A stretch of DNA of 46,463 bases. Source: Acidobacteriota bacterium. GTDB taxonomy: Bacteria > Acidobacteriota > Blastocatellia > Pyrinomonadales > Pyrinomonadaceae. Location: contig QHXI01000087.1 in NCBI GenBank assembly GCA_003222895.1, positions 1 to 46,463 on the forward strand. The letters are read 5' to 3'. Below, one piece after another: positions 29,880 through 38,396 of this stretch (position 1 is the first letter of the stretch; every line of letters starts with the position of its first letter). The notes under the pieces are model-generated. The model ran no database searches. It was given only the letters and a program-made list of their open reading frames with translations, and was not told the origin of the DNA. The translations under genes and the position numbers were made by a program.

Positions 29880-30992
29880 ATGTTCAGCAAGCATTTATCA
29901 AAACTGAGTTCTGCCTATTGCCATAACGAATTGTCGAGCGAAGATGCGCGACGATTCTCGGAGCATGTGATCGCGTGTCCCAGTTGTCGTCTGGATTTTG
30001 ATGAAGTGAAGTTGGGCGCGACGCTGGCTCAACATTTAGACGTGCTGGCGCCGCCGCCTTCAATCTGGAACAATCTCGTCGCAGTTATCGATAAACAGCC
30101 TCGCACGTTCAACCGATTTCATTTTCTAAAACCACTTGCGATTGCCACAGCGATCATCATGCTAATCGCAGGCGGCTTGTGGTTATCGCGAAAACTCAAC
30201 ACTACATCTGTTCAATCATGGCAAGTTGCCCGGCTGCTTGGAACTCCGCGGGTTGATTCAAAGAGCATCAGCGCCACGGGAAAATTAGCTGTAGGCCAGT
30301 GGCTCGAAACTGATTCGACGTCGCGCGCACAACTGAACATCGACGATGTCGGACGCGTCGAGATCGATCCGAACACGCGTGTTCGTCTCCTGCAAACTAG
30401 CCCGTCCGAACAGCGTTTGGAATTGGCGCAGGGGCGTCTGAGCGCGCGCATCTCAGCGCCGCCAAAGATCTTTTTCGTGAACACTCCGTCGGGCATCGCA
30501 CAGGATCTCGGTTGCGCTTACACGCTGGAAGTTGACGATGCCGGCGGCAGCATCTTGCACGTAACAGCCGGCTGGGTTTCGATGCAAACCTCGGACGGTG
30601 AACCTGTCGTGCCGGCGGGCGCGGCCTGCGCGACAAAGCGCGGAGTAGGGCCGGGCACGCCCTACTTTGAAGATACCTCGGAGAATTTCCGCACAGCTTT
30701 GACGAGGTTTGACTTCTACTCAGCGGCCGAACCATCATCAAAGCATTCCGCAGTTGATGTGCTTCTCCGCGAGGCGCGATCGCGCGATGCGATGACGCTT
30801 TGGTATTTGCTTTCGCGTGTTAATAAAGACGAGCGAGCGCGCGTTTACGATCGCATGACGGCGCTGGTTGCCCCGCCTAATGGTGTGACGCGCGAAGGCA
30901 TGCTCAATCTGGAGCAGACGATGATGAATCGCTGGAAAGCGAGACTCGGTCTCAGTTGGGACCAGGCAATTGCATTCAAACACGGCGCGTGA
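29880..30992 (+). CDS. Anti-sigma factor with FecR domain
   Basis: A 370-residue single-pass membrane protein. The cytoplasmic N-terminus has a zinc anti-sigma motif (HVIACPSC, H29-x3-C33-x2-C36, preceded by YCHNELS). A membrane helix follows (LKPLAIATAIIMLIAGGLWL, about 82-101), then a periplasmic FecR-like region (VGQWLETDSTSRAQL, VEIDPNTRVRLL, GRLSARI, FFVNTPSGIAQDLG). The C-terminal 90 residues are helical. It probably holds the sigma factor and releases it in response to an envelope signal. Confidence 0.88.
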   Translation: MFSKHLSKLSSAYCHNELSSEDARRFSEHVIACPSCRLDFDEVKLGATLAQHLDVLAPPPSIWNNLVAVIDKQPRTFNRFHFLKPLAIATAIIMLIAGGLWLSRKLNTTSVQSWQVARLLGTPRVDSKSISATGKLAVGQWLETDSTSRAQLNIDDVGRVEIDPNTRVRLLQTSPSEQRLELAQGRLSARISAPPKIFFVNTPSGIAQDLGCAYTLEVDDAGGSILHVTAGWVSMQTSDGEPVVPAGAACATKRGVGPGTPYFEDTSENFRTALTRFDFYSAAEPSSKHSAVDVLLREARSRDAMTLWYLLSRVNKDERARVYDRMTALVAPPNGVTREGMLNLEQTMMNRWKARLGLSWDQAIAFKHGA

Positions 30993-31077
30993 ACAAAACT
31001 TTGGACAGGGACGCTGGGCGGGTTGAATCGCTTGCAAGGAAAACGATGATGTGGCGTTCGATTTTTAGGAGGTCATC

Positions 31078-32283
31078 ATGAAACGAGTCGTCAGAATTTC
31101 CATTGTGTTGCTTATCTCCCTGGGCGTCGTGCTTGGCGTAGTCAAACTTCGACGCAGCTCTCATGCAAACAACAAAGCCTCGAGCGCTAATCAGAACAAC
31201 TTAGTTGTTCATGAATGGGGAACGTTCACGTCGATCGCAGGCAAGGACGGAGTGGCGCTCGAATGGCGACCGCTGAATGGATCAATCGATCTGCCAAAGT
31301 TCGTTCATACGATGCAGCAGGAAGGCCTGGGCCTTCGTCACTCGCAAACAAAAGCGGAATTGACCGCGCTGGTTCGCATGGAGACGCCCGTGCTCTATTT
31401 TTACTCGAGCCGCGAAATGAATGTCTCGGCCGAAGTAAATTTCCCGAAAGGCAAAATCACCGAGTGGTATCCGCAAGCGCGTTCGGTCGGCAGCACAATC
31501 AATTGGGGGAACTTCAAGGTCTCGCCGGGCGCCGCATTCAATCTCCCCGCCGATTATTCTGACAATCATTATTACGCCGCGCGCGAAACCGACGCTGCGC
31601 CCGTGCAAGTTTGCGGCTCGAGCGGCAAGGCGGCCGAACAGGAAAAGTTTCTCTTTTATCGCGGCGTCGGAAGTTTCGACCTGCCGTTGTCGGCGAAGTT
31701 GAATAGTCAGCAGATCGAATTGAAGAACACGACGAAAGATCCAATTTCGAGCCTGATCGTCTTTGAGAATCGTGGCGGCAAGATTGGCTATCAGGTTGTT
31801 AACTACTTCACGGGACAGAAAACTACGGAGCGGCCCGCGCTCGACGACAACATCGACTCAGTTATTCGCGATCTGAAGCAGACTTTGATTGCGTCCGGGC
31901 TCTACGACAAAGAAGCCGATGCGATGATCAAGACGTGGCGGAATAGTTGGTTTGAAGAAGGGCTGCGCGTCTTCTATGTGCTGCCGCGGAAAACGACTGA
32001 TGAAGTTTTGCCGATTTCGATCAATCCAAGCCCAACCCAATTGGTGCGTGTACTCGTTGGGCGAACAGAATTAATTACACCTGAGATGGAGAAAGCGGTT
32101 CGCAAACAAGTTAGCTTGTTAAGCGACGCTTCGCCGAAAGTCCGGGAAGAAGCTCGAATGGAAATACAACGACGCGGACGTTTTGCAGAGCCCATTTTGA
32201 AACATATGCTCGACGATGAGACTGAACCAGCGATGCGCGCCCGAATCAAGCAGACAATTGCGTCGGTCTCGCGAACTGACTAA
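31078..32283 (+). CDS. Membrane-anchored protein of unknown function
   Basis: A 401-residue protein with an uncleaved-looking N-terminal helix (ISIVLLISLGVVLGVVKL) and a large extracytoplasmic domain that begins NLVVHEWGTFTSIAG, a block I recognise from uncharacterised proteins of Acidobacteriota and Planctomycetes. The C-terminal 60 residues (SPKVREEARMEIQRRGRFAE) look like one or two HEAT-type helices. GGAGGT before ATG is a strong ribosome site. It lies 85 bp after the anti-sigma gene and 12 bp before the haem-domain gene, probably in one transcript. Function unknown. Confidence 0.75.
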   Translation: MKRVVRISIVLLISLGVVLGVVKLRRSSHANNKASSANQNNLVVHEWGTFTSIAGKDGVALEWRPLNGSIDLPKFVHTMQQEGLGLRHSQTKAELTALVRMETPVLYFYSSREMNVSAEVNFPKGKITEWYPQARSVGSTINWGNFKVSPGAAFNLPADYSDNHYYAARETDAAPVQVCGSSGKAAEQEKFLFYRGVGSFDLPLSAKLNSQQIELKNTTKDPISSLIVFENRGGKIGYQVVNYFTGQKTTERPALDDNIDSVIRDLKQTLIASGLYDKEADAMIKTWRNSWFEEGLRVFYVLPRKTTDEVLPISINPSPTQLVRVLVGRTELITPEMEKAVRKQVSLLSDASPKVREEARMEIQRRGRFAEPILKHMLDDETEPAMRARIKQTIASVSRTD

Positions 32284-32295
32284 GTATCCGATCCG

Positions 32296-32769
32296 ATGAT
32301 CAAGAGAATTCTGAAGATAGTTCTGATCGTTATCGTCGTTATTTTCGTGGGAATGCAGGCCATTCGACCTACGCTTTCGAATCCGCCCGTCGATGAATTG
32401 CAAACCATTAATGGGCGGACCCAGATGACGCCGCAGGTCGCGGCAATCCTCGATCGCTCGTGTCGCGACTGTCATTCAAACAAAACAGTTTGGCCCTGGT
32501 ACACGCAGATCGCGCCGGTTTCCTGGTGGCTTTCGAATCATGTGAACGATGGCCGGCGCAATTTGAATCTATCGGAATGGGGCAAGCTCGCGTCTGATCG
32601 ACAGGATCGAAAGCTGCGCCAAATGTGCGACGAAGTTCAGGACGGGGCGATGCCTCTGTCTTCATATTTGCCGATGCACCCAACGGCGAAATTGTCCGAT
32701 CAGGATAAGAAGGTTCTCTGCGATTGGACCGACGCCGAGCGTCAGCGACTTACCAGTCCACCGAAGTAG
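32296..32769 (+). CDS. Membrane-anchored haem-binding domain protein
   Basis: A 157-residue protein: an N-terminal membrane helix (ILKIVLIVIVVIFVGMQAI, 5-23), then a periplasmic domain with a single c-type haem motif CRDCH (C56, C59, H60) in ILDRSCRDCHSNKT, followed by WPWYTQIAPVSWWLSNHV. This layout is the small haem-binding-domain family found beside redox and envelope genes. It probably transfers electrons or senses redox state. It follows the preceding membrane protein by 12 bp. Confidence 0.88.
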   Translation: MIKRILKIVLIVIVVIFVGMQAIRPTLSNPPVDELQTINGRTQMTPQVAAILDRSCRDCHSNKTVWPWYTQIAPVSWWLSNHVNDGRRNLNLSEWGKLASDRQDRKLRQMCDEVQDGAMPLSSYLPMHPTAKLSDQDKKVLCDWTDAERQRLTSPPK

Positions 32770-32947
32770 GCTGCAGCCGCCAGTCGTAATTCGCAACCAA
32801 CTTATAATCTTTCTCGACCACGGCCTCACTTGTCTTTTCGCAAGTCTGAGTGACAGAATCCTCCCTTCCCCAGCAATCGATTCGATTGACAATGCGTAGG
32901 GCAGTCGCTTCGCCGGCGCAAACTAATCTAACTACTCGGAGATTTTC

Positions 32948-35554
32948 ATGTCACTGATCATTTCTCCCCCGCGCGCAATCCGCAATTTCCTTCTCAGCCT
33001 TGTTTCCCTTTTTATCATCGTAAACATCGCGGCAGCACAGCAGTCGCAACCGGCGGGCCCGGGACCGAGCGCGCGTCGCGTCACGCGGCCGTTTCCGGCA
33101 CCGCAATACATTCCGCCGCACGATTATGATCAGCGAAATATCAAGCTCGATCTGAGATTTGATTGGGATCAGGAGCAGGCAATCGGCAGCGAAACGATTA
33201 CGCTCGCGCCCACCGTAAAGGATTTGCGCCGGGTCGATCTTGACGCCGCGTTCATGACGTTTTCGAGTGTCACACTGGCTGCGGGCGCGCCGTTGAAGTT
33301 CGAATACGATCCCACGAAAGAAAAGATTTCGATCTTTTTCGACCGCGCGTATCAACCGTCAGACGAATTGACGTTGGTGATTTCGTATCACACGAACAAA
33401 CCGCCCGCGGAGCGCACGGCGCTCGTTGGCGGCGGTGGACTGAACTTCATCAAGCCGCGGCCTGACGATCCCAACCGGCCGAAACAAATTTGGACTCAGG
33501 GAGAGGCCGAGGCAAATCATTTCTGGTTTGCCTGCTTCGATCATCCGAACGATTTCGTTACGACTGAAATCGTCGCGACGGTCCCGACTCCGCTGACCGT
33601 GATTTCGAACGGCGCACTCGTAAGCACGAAAGATAATTCGGACGCCACGCGCACGTTTGATTGGAAGATCGACGTGCCGCACGCAACCTATCTCACCTCG
33701 ATCATCGTTGGCGAATTCGCGCCGGTGACTGGCGAGTACGCCGGGATTCCCATCACCACAAACGTCTATCCGAACGAATTGCAAGAGGGAAAGATAACGG
33801 CCGCACGTCTGCCCGAGATGGTCAAATTCTTTTCCGAGAAGACGGGCGTAAAATATCCCTACGCGAAGTACGCGCAAACGACCGTGCGCGATTTCGGCGG
33901 CGGCATGGAAAACATCAGCGCGACCACGCAGACCGACAACATGATTCATGACGCGCGCGCGGAACTGGATTCGAACACCGACGGCTTGCAGGCGCACGAA
34001 TTGGCGCATCAATGGTTCGGCGACTATGTAACGTGCCGCAGTTGGTCCGACATCTGGCTGAATGAAAGTTTCGCGACTTACTTTCAGGCGATGTGGGATG
34101 AACATAAGTTAGGACGTGACGACTTCCTTTACGCCGACGTGCGCGGCAATCAGGAAGCTTATTACGCGACCTGGGCGCGCGGTCAGCGCCGCCCGATCGT
34201 CACCAGGAATTATCCGAATCCCGATGCGGTCTTTGACACGTACGCATATCCGCGCGGCGGAGCGGTGCTGCATATGCTGCGAACGTTCCTCGGCGAAGAC
34301 AATTGGTGGCGCTCAATTAATCACTATTTGACAAAGTACGCTCATCAACCGGTCGAGACCGCGCAGTTTCGCATCGCGATCGAAGAAACAACCGGCCAGC
34401 CGATGGATTGGTTTTTCGACGAGTGGCTTTACAAGATGGGCCACCCCGTTTTTCGCGTCACGCAGGATTATGATGCGACAAAGAAACTTCTGACGCTGAA
34501 CGTCCGGCAGGAGCAACGGCCCGATCCCGAATCCCAATATCCCCAGGTCGCCTTCTTCCAAACCCCGGTCGATATTGAAATCGGCACGGCTTCAAACAAG
34601 AGAATCGAACGCGTGCAGATCGAGCCAAAGGAAGAACAGACGTTCAAGTTTTCAGTTGATTCCGAGCCGCTGTTGGTGAACTTTGATTACAGCAGCACGC
34701 TGATTAAGGAACTCGTCTTCGTCAAGACAACTGGACAGTTGCTGTATCAATTGCGAAACGACGACGATGTGCTTGGAAGAATTTGGGCTACTTCGCAACT
34801 CGCGTCCCGTATGAACGAGGAGAAGACTTCGGCGGCCGATCGCGAATCGATCGTCAAGGCGTTTGGCGAACGGGCGACGGAGGATCAATTTTGGGGCGCA
34901 CGATTCGAAGTCGTGGCCGCGTTGACCGGCAAGAAAGAAGCGCGGGATGCATTACTCGCGGCGGCAAAGGATGGCGACGCTCGAGTGCGCGCTCGCGCCG
35001 TCAACTCGCTGGCGGCGACGAAGGATCCCAGCCTTGCGGACACGTACGCTCAACTGCTCAACGATCGAAGTTACGCCGTGATTCGCGCTACCGCGTTAGC
35101 TTTGGGCCAAACGCAGAGCTCGACGGCCTATGACTCGCTGATCAAATTGATCGAAGCGCCCTCGTGGCGCGATACGATTCGCGCGTCGGGACTGAGTGGC
35201 TTGGCGGCGTTGGCGGACAAACGCGCGCTGGATCTCGGTTTCAAGTATTACGCTCAGCCGAATCCCTCGGCGGTTCGTCTGGCGGCTCTAAATCTTCTCG
35301 GCGCAACGGGCAAAGACGACCCGCGGACCCTCGCGACTTTGACTGCGACGCTGAATGAGGGCGTCGAGCGAAGAAATTTCGGAGTAGTGACCGCGGCCGG
35401 CGAAGCTCTCGTCCTTTTGGGAGATCAGCGTGCGTTAACAACGTTCCAGGAGTTGACCAAGAAAGCCGGGACCTCGCCGCAAATCATTGCAACGCTTTCC
35501 GGTTACGAAGCGCGGCTGAGATCGAAAGCCGTAGCCGCGAAGCCAGGCAGCTAA
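32948..35554 (+). CDS. Exported M1-family aminopeptidase with HEAT repeats
   Basis: An 868-residue zinc aminopeptidase. A signal peptide runs to about residue 30 (LVSLFIIVNIAAAQQ). The exopeptidase motif is GGMEN (near 317), the zinc motif HELAHQW has H350, E351 and H354, and E373 completes it in LNESFATYF. The last 240 residues carry HEAT-like repeats (ARVRARAVNSLAATKDPSLA, YAVIRATALALGQ) in place of the usual ERAP1-like domain. It probably trims peptides outside the cytoplasm. The 178 bp upstream hold no gene. Confidence 0.92.
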   Translation: MSLIISPPRAIRNFLLSLVSLFIIVNIAAAQQSQPAGPGPSARRVTRPFPAPQYIPPHDYDQRNIKLDLRFDWDQEQAIGSETITLAPTVKDLRRVDLDAAFMTFSSVTLAAGAPLKFEYDPTKEKISIFFDRAYQPSDELTLVISYHTNKPPAERTALVGGGGLNFIKPRPDDPNRPKQIWTQGEAEANHFWFACFDHPNDFVTTEIVATVPTPLTVISNGALVSTKDNSDATRTFDWKIDVPHATYLTSIIVGEFAPVTGEYAGIPITTNVYPNELQEGKITAARLPEMVKFFSEKTGVKYPYAKYAQTTVRDFGGGMENISATTQTDNMIHDARAELDSNTDGLQAHELAHQWFGDYVTCRSWSDIWLNESFATYFQAMWDEHKLGRDDFLYADVRGNQEAYYATWARGQRRPIVTRNYPNPDAVFDTYAYPRGGAVLHMLRTFLGEDNWWRSINHYLTKYAHQPVETAQFRIAIEETTGQPMDWFFDEWLYKMGHPVFRVTQDYDATKKLLTLNVRQEQRPDPESQYPQVAFFQTPVDIEIGTASNKRIERVQIEPKEEQTFKFSVDSEPLLVNFDYSSTLIKELVFVKTTGQLLYQLRNDDDVLGRIWATSQLASRMNEEKTSAADRESIVKAFGERATEDQFWGARFEVVAALTGKKEARDALLAAAKDGDARVRARAVNSLAATKDPSLADTYAQLLNDRSYAVIRATALALGQTQSSTAYDSLIKLIEAPSWRDTIRASGLSGLAALADKRALDLGFKYYAQPNPSAVRLAALNLLGATGKDDPRTLATLTATLNEGVERRNFGVVTAAGEALVLLGDQRALTTFQELTKKAGTSPQIIATLSGYEARLRSKAVAAKPGS

Positions 35555-35671
35555 CAAGTTAGCGTTCAGACGTCCGACCTACGACAAGGCCATTTGCGAT
35601 ACGATGCCCCTTGCTAACGCTCGAGCTTCTGACCGGAGTGCCAATTTTCGTCACCAGCTTTAACTTAGTGC

Positions 35672-35701
35672 TTGAGTTAAATTGGAATCTCCTGCTATAT
35701 T
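35672..35701 (+). promoter_or_regulatory. Promoter of the response-regulator/HEAT cassette
   Basis: TTGAGT (35672-35677), an 18-base spacer and TATATT (35696-35701) preceded by TG at the extended position. A 7-bp hairpin (CGCACCG 35710-35716 with CGGTGCG 35724-35730) lies in the leader, before the ATG at 35770. Confidence 0.6.
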
Positions 35702-35769
35702 CCTAATGACGCACCGATCAGCGCGGTGCGGACGCCCCCAGCCTTCTCGCCCTAGAGGGAATACAATTA

Positions 35770-36549
35770 ATGTTAGAAAAACAAAGTGGAGAGAAAGGTT
35801 TGTCTCACTCAATCGAAGCTACGGGAACAGCAACCGCTCCGGCGCCGGCCATCTCGCTGTTAGTTGTTGAAGACGACGAGAACATTTCGACGGCGCTTGC
35901 AGAGTATTTCTCACGAGCAGGTTACTCGGTTACCACTTCTCCAGACGGTCTTGCCGGAGTCGAAGCAGCAGTCAACAGTCGGCCCGACGTGGTCGTCCTG
36001 GATTTGATGTTGCCAAAGATGGACGGCTTGAGCGTCTGCAAAGAAATACGACAGAAGAATCCGCTGATGCCGATCATTATGCTCACTGCAAAGGATGATG
36101 TGGTCGATAAGGTGCTCGGACTTGAGATGGGCGCCGACGATTACATCACCAAGCCATTCAGCCTGCGCGAAGTCGAAGCCCGCATCAAGTCGGTGCTGCG
36201 ACGAGCGCGTGCTGCCGCGGCTGCCAGCGATGGAAGAGATGAAACGCCCATCGTGCGTGGCCAATTACGTGTCGACCCAGTTCGGCGCGAAGTGACGATC
36301 GCCGACAAGCACGTCGACCTTACGCCGAAAGAATTCGATCTGCTGCGTTTGTTTGCTGCGAATCCCGGTCGCGTTTTCCCGCGTAAGTACTTGCTCGAGA
36401 AGATCTGGGATTACTCATACGAAGGCTACGACCGGACGATTGATTCTCACATTAATCGCTTGCGGGCGAAGATCGAAGAGAACCCTGAGAATCCGCAACT
36501 GGTGCTCACAGTTTGGGGCATCGGTTACAAATTTACGGACGCAGAATAA
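35770..36549 (+). CDS. Orphan OmpR/PhoB-type response regulator
   Basis: A 259-residue two-domain regulator. The receiver has D34/D35-type acidic residues (VVEDDEN), phosphorylation site D78 (VVVLDLMLPKMDG), T106 and K128 (ADDYITKPF). The winged-helix DNA-binding domain covers the last 100 residues (DLTPKEFDLLRLFAANPGRV, DRTIDSHINRLRAKIEENPE). A 28-residue Ser/Ala-rich leader precedes the receiver and is unusual. No histidine kinase is adjacent; the nearest H-box protein is the kinase-less one at 14357. It heads the HEAT-repeat cassette. Confidence 0.93.
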   Translation: MLEKQSGEKGLSHSIEATGTATAPAPAISLLVVEDDENISTALAEYFSRAGYSVTTSPDGLAGVEAAVNSRPDVVVLDLMLPKMDGLSVCKEIRQKNPLMPIIMLTAKDDVVDKVLGLEMGADDYITKPFSLREVEARIKSVLRRARAAAAASDGRDETPIVRGQLRVDPVRREVTIADKHVDLTPKEFDLLRLFAANPGRVFPRKYLLEKIWDYSYEGYDRTIDSHINRLRAKIEENPENPQLVLTVWGIGYKFTDAE

Positions 36550-36655
36550 ACTGCTTCCTCGCCTCTCGCCGGCACCTCCGGGGACCGGTTCGCAAGTCCC
36601 GCGAGCCATCCCTGAAATTCACGCCGCACATTAACCAACCTAGACGGTGAAAGCT

Positions 36656-38365
36656 ATGCCAACTCAATTCTCAAACTTCCCTTTCCGCCGATCGGCGTCA
36701 TGGATATTCTCTCTTGCCGCCGGCTGCATCATGATGCTCGTGTTCGCTGTATCAGCTAATGCCGCGATTCAGGATGCACCAACCGACGACGGGTCGTCAT
36801 GGATCTTCTCAACGTACGGCATCTCGATTTTCCTGGTGGTGCTGCTGGTTGGGTTAATCGTCTACAAGAAATGGCGTCACAACAGAGACAACGACGGATT
36901 CGAAGACGTTGAATTACGGCGCGTCACCGAACCAAGAAGTCGCTCGATGCAAACGATTAGTTCGGGATCTCAGGACCCGAAGACTGACCGCCGCGCGGAG
37001 GCCGTGGATGGTGTCCAAGTTTGGGAAAAGCCGGCAGAAGCGGAACAATCGGTATTCGGGGCGTATCGAATCGATCAAGAAGTCGACAAGTTAGTTCTCG
37101 GCAAACCTCATCGCATGGATGTGATGGCGTCGCGCGCGTCCGACGATCGTCGCGCAATCGAAGCTTCGCTGCTTAAAGCGATCGAATCTTCCGAAACGAA
37201 CCAAGAAGGCCGCCGCCGCGCGCGCCACGCTTTGGAGGAATATGGTTTCGTCGCGCGTCAGGGCGCGACGATGCTGATGGGACGCGATGCGTGGGAGCGA
37301 TCCTCCGCTGCGCGCGCCCTGGGACAAATTGGCGCGCAATCGTCGCTTTCATTTTTGATCGAGGCATTGCATGACAACGATTCGGTGGTTCGGAATCAAG
37401 CGATCTCCAGTCTGGGGTCACTGAAGATGCCGGCGGCGATCGGCGCGCTCCTGGACATCGCTCGCCGTCATCCGGAAATTCCCGCATCGTTGTTGAGCGA
37501 AACCTTGAGCGCCTGTTCAGTTGAGAGCCTTGGTTATCTCGACGCTCCATCGTCCCAGCCCGCCCTGCTTTCGGCGAATGTCAGCGAAAGCGAGCCCGCC
37601 GATCTCGACAGATTTGTTTCGTTTCAAGACCTGCCGGTAGGTGCTGAAGACAAAGAGTTGACCAAAGCAATCGATCAGCTTGAGGGTTCCGACGACCGAG
37701 CCCGCGCGTCGCTGGCGCAGGAACTTGCGCTGCATCCCGTGCAACGTTCGGTGGCCACGCTGACATCACTCGTGATGAGCGATCCGGATCCGGCAGTGCG
37801 CTCCGCGGCGGTTGGGAGTCTGGGTTCGATCGATCACGAATCGGTGTTCGCGCCGGTGCTGATCGGTCTGGCTGACGAATCACGCATTGTGCGAGCCGCT
37901 GCGGCCCGCACGTTGACAAGTCTGAATTTCGATCGCGCGGATGCTTACGTTCGTGTTATGGAGACCGCCGACCCCGAGATGATGAAAAAGGTCGCACAAG
38001 CTTGCGTCCAGACCGGTATCGTCGCGCAAGGCGTCGATCGTTTGGCGAGTGAAGATCGCCACCAGGCGTTCGAGGCATTCTCGCTCTTTTCGCTGCTTGC
38101 GCGTGCTAATGAAACTGACCCGATCACGAATGTGATCGAGAAGCATCAGGACGAGGACGTGCGCTTGTGCGCGGTTCGCGTGCTGAACGTTGCCGGTCAG
38201 GCGGCGCTGGTGCCGAAGCTGCGGGAGATTGTTGGAAAGGAGAGCATGCCGGAAAGTGTTCGCACGGCCGTACTCGAAGTCCTGTATAAATTGGATCAAG
38301 ACGAACCATTAATGCATTTGGAAGCGAGTGACAATGAGCCGATGACGTTGCATAATTCTGAATAG
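36656..38365 (+). CDS. Membrane-anchored HEAT-repeat protein with modules A and B
   Basis: 569 residues from ATG 36656; a GTG at 36647 is the alternative start, and GGTGA before the ATG serves as ribosome site. A signal-like segment (WIFSLAAGCIMMLVFAVSANA) is followed by a second helix (ISIFLVVLLVGLIVYKKW), so the rest faces the cytoplasm. After a charged linker, HEAT repeats form module A (about 185-287, RARHALEEYGF) and module B (about 340-547, VRAAAARTLTSLNF, EAFSLFSLLARA, SVRTAVLEVLYKL). The next two genes each carry one of these modules. No enzyme motif is present. Probably a scaffold. Confidence 0.8.
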   Translation: MPTQFSNFPFRRSASWIFSLAAGCIMMLVFAVSANAAIQDAPTDDGSSWIFSTYGISIFLVVLLVGLIVYKKWRHNRDNDGFEDVELRRVTEPRSRSMQTISSGSQDPKTDRRAEAVDGVQVWEKPAEAEQSVFGAYRIDQEVDKLVLGKPHRMDVMASRASDDRRAIEASLLKAIESSETNQEGRRRARHALEEYGFVARQGATMLMGRDAWERSSAARALGQIGAQSSLSFLIEALHDNDSVVRNQAISSLGSLKMPAAIGALLDIARRHPEIPASLLSETLSACSVESLGYLDAPSSQPALLSANVSESEPADLDRFVSFQDLPVGAEDKELTKAIDQLEGSDDRARASLAQELALHPVQRSVATLTSLVMSDPDPAVRSAAVGSLGSIDHESVFAPVLIGLADESRIVRAAAARTLTSLNFDRADAYVRVMETADPEMMKKVAQACVQTGIVAQGVDRLASEDRHQAFEAFSLFSLLARANETDPITNVIEKHQDEDVRLCAVRVLNVAGQAALVPKLREIVGKESMPESVRTAVLEVLYKLDQDEPLMHLEASDNEPMTLHNSE

Positions 38366-38396
38366 CGTTCTTCGCTTTGTCGTTGATGTTGCCCCA

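Noticed and set aside
33359-34105. 248-residue minus-strand frame inside the aminopeptidase gene
   Set aside because: Antisense shadow of a gene with intact catalytic motifs; the composition is not protein-like.
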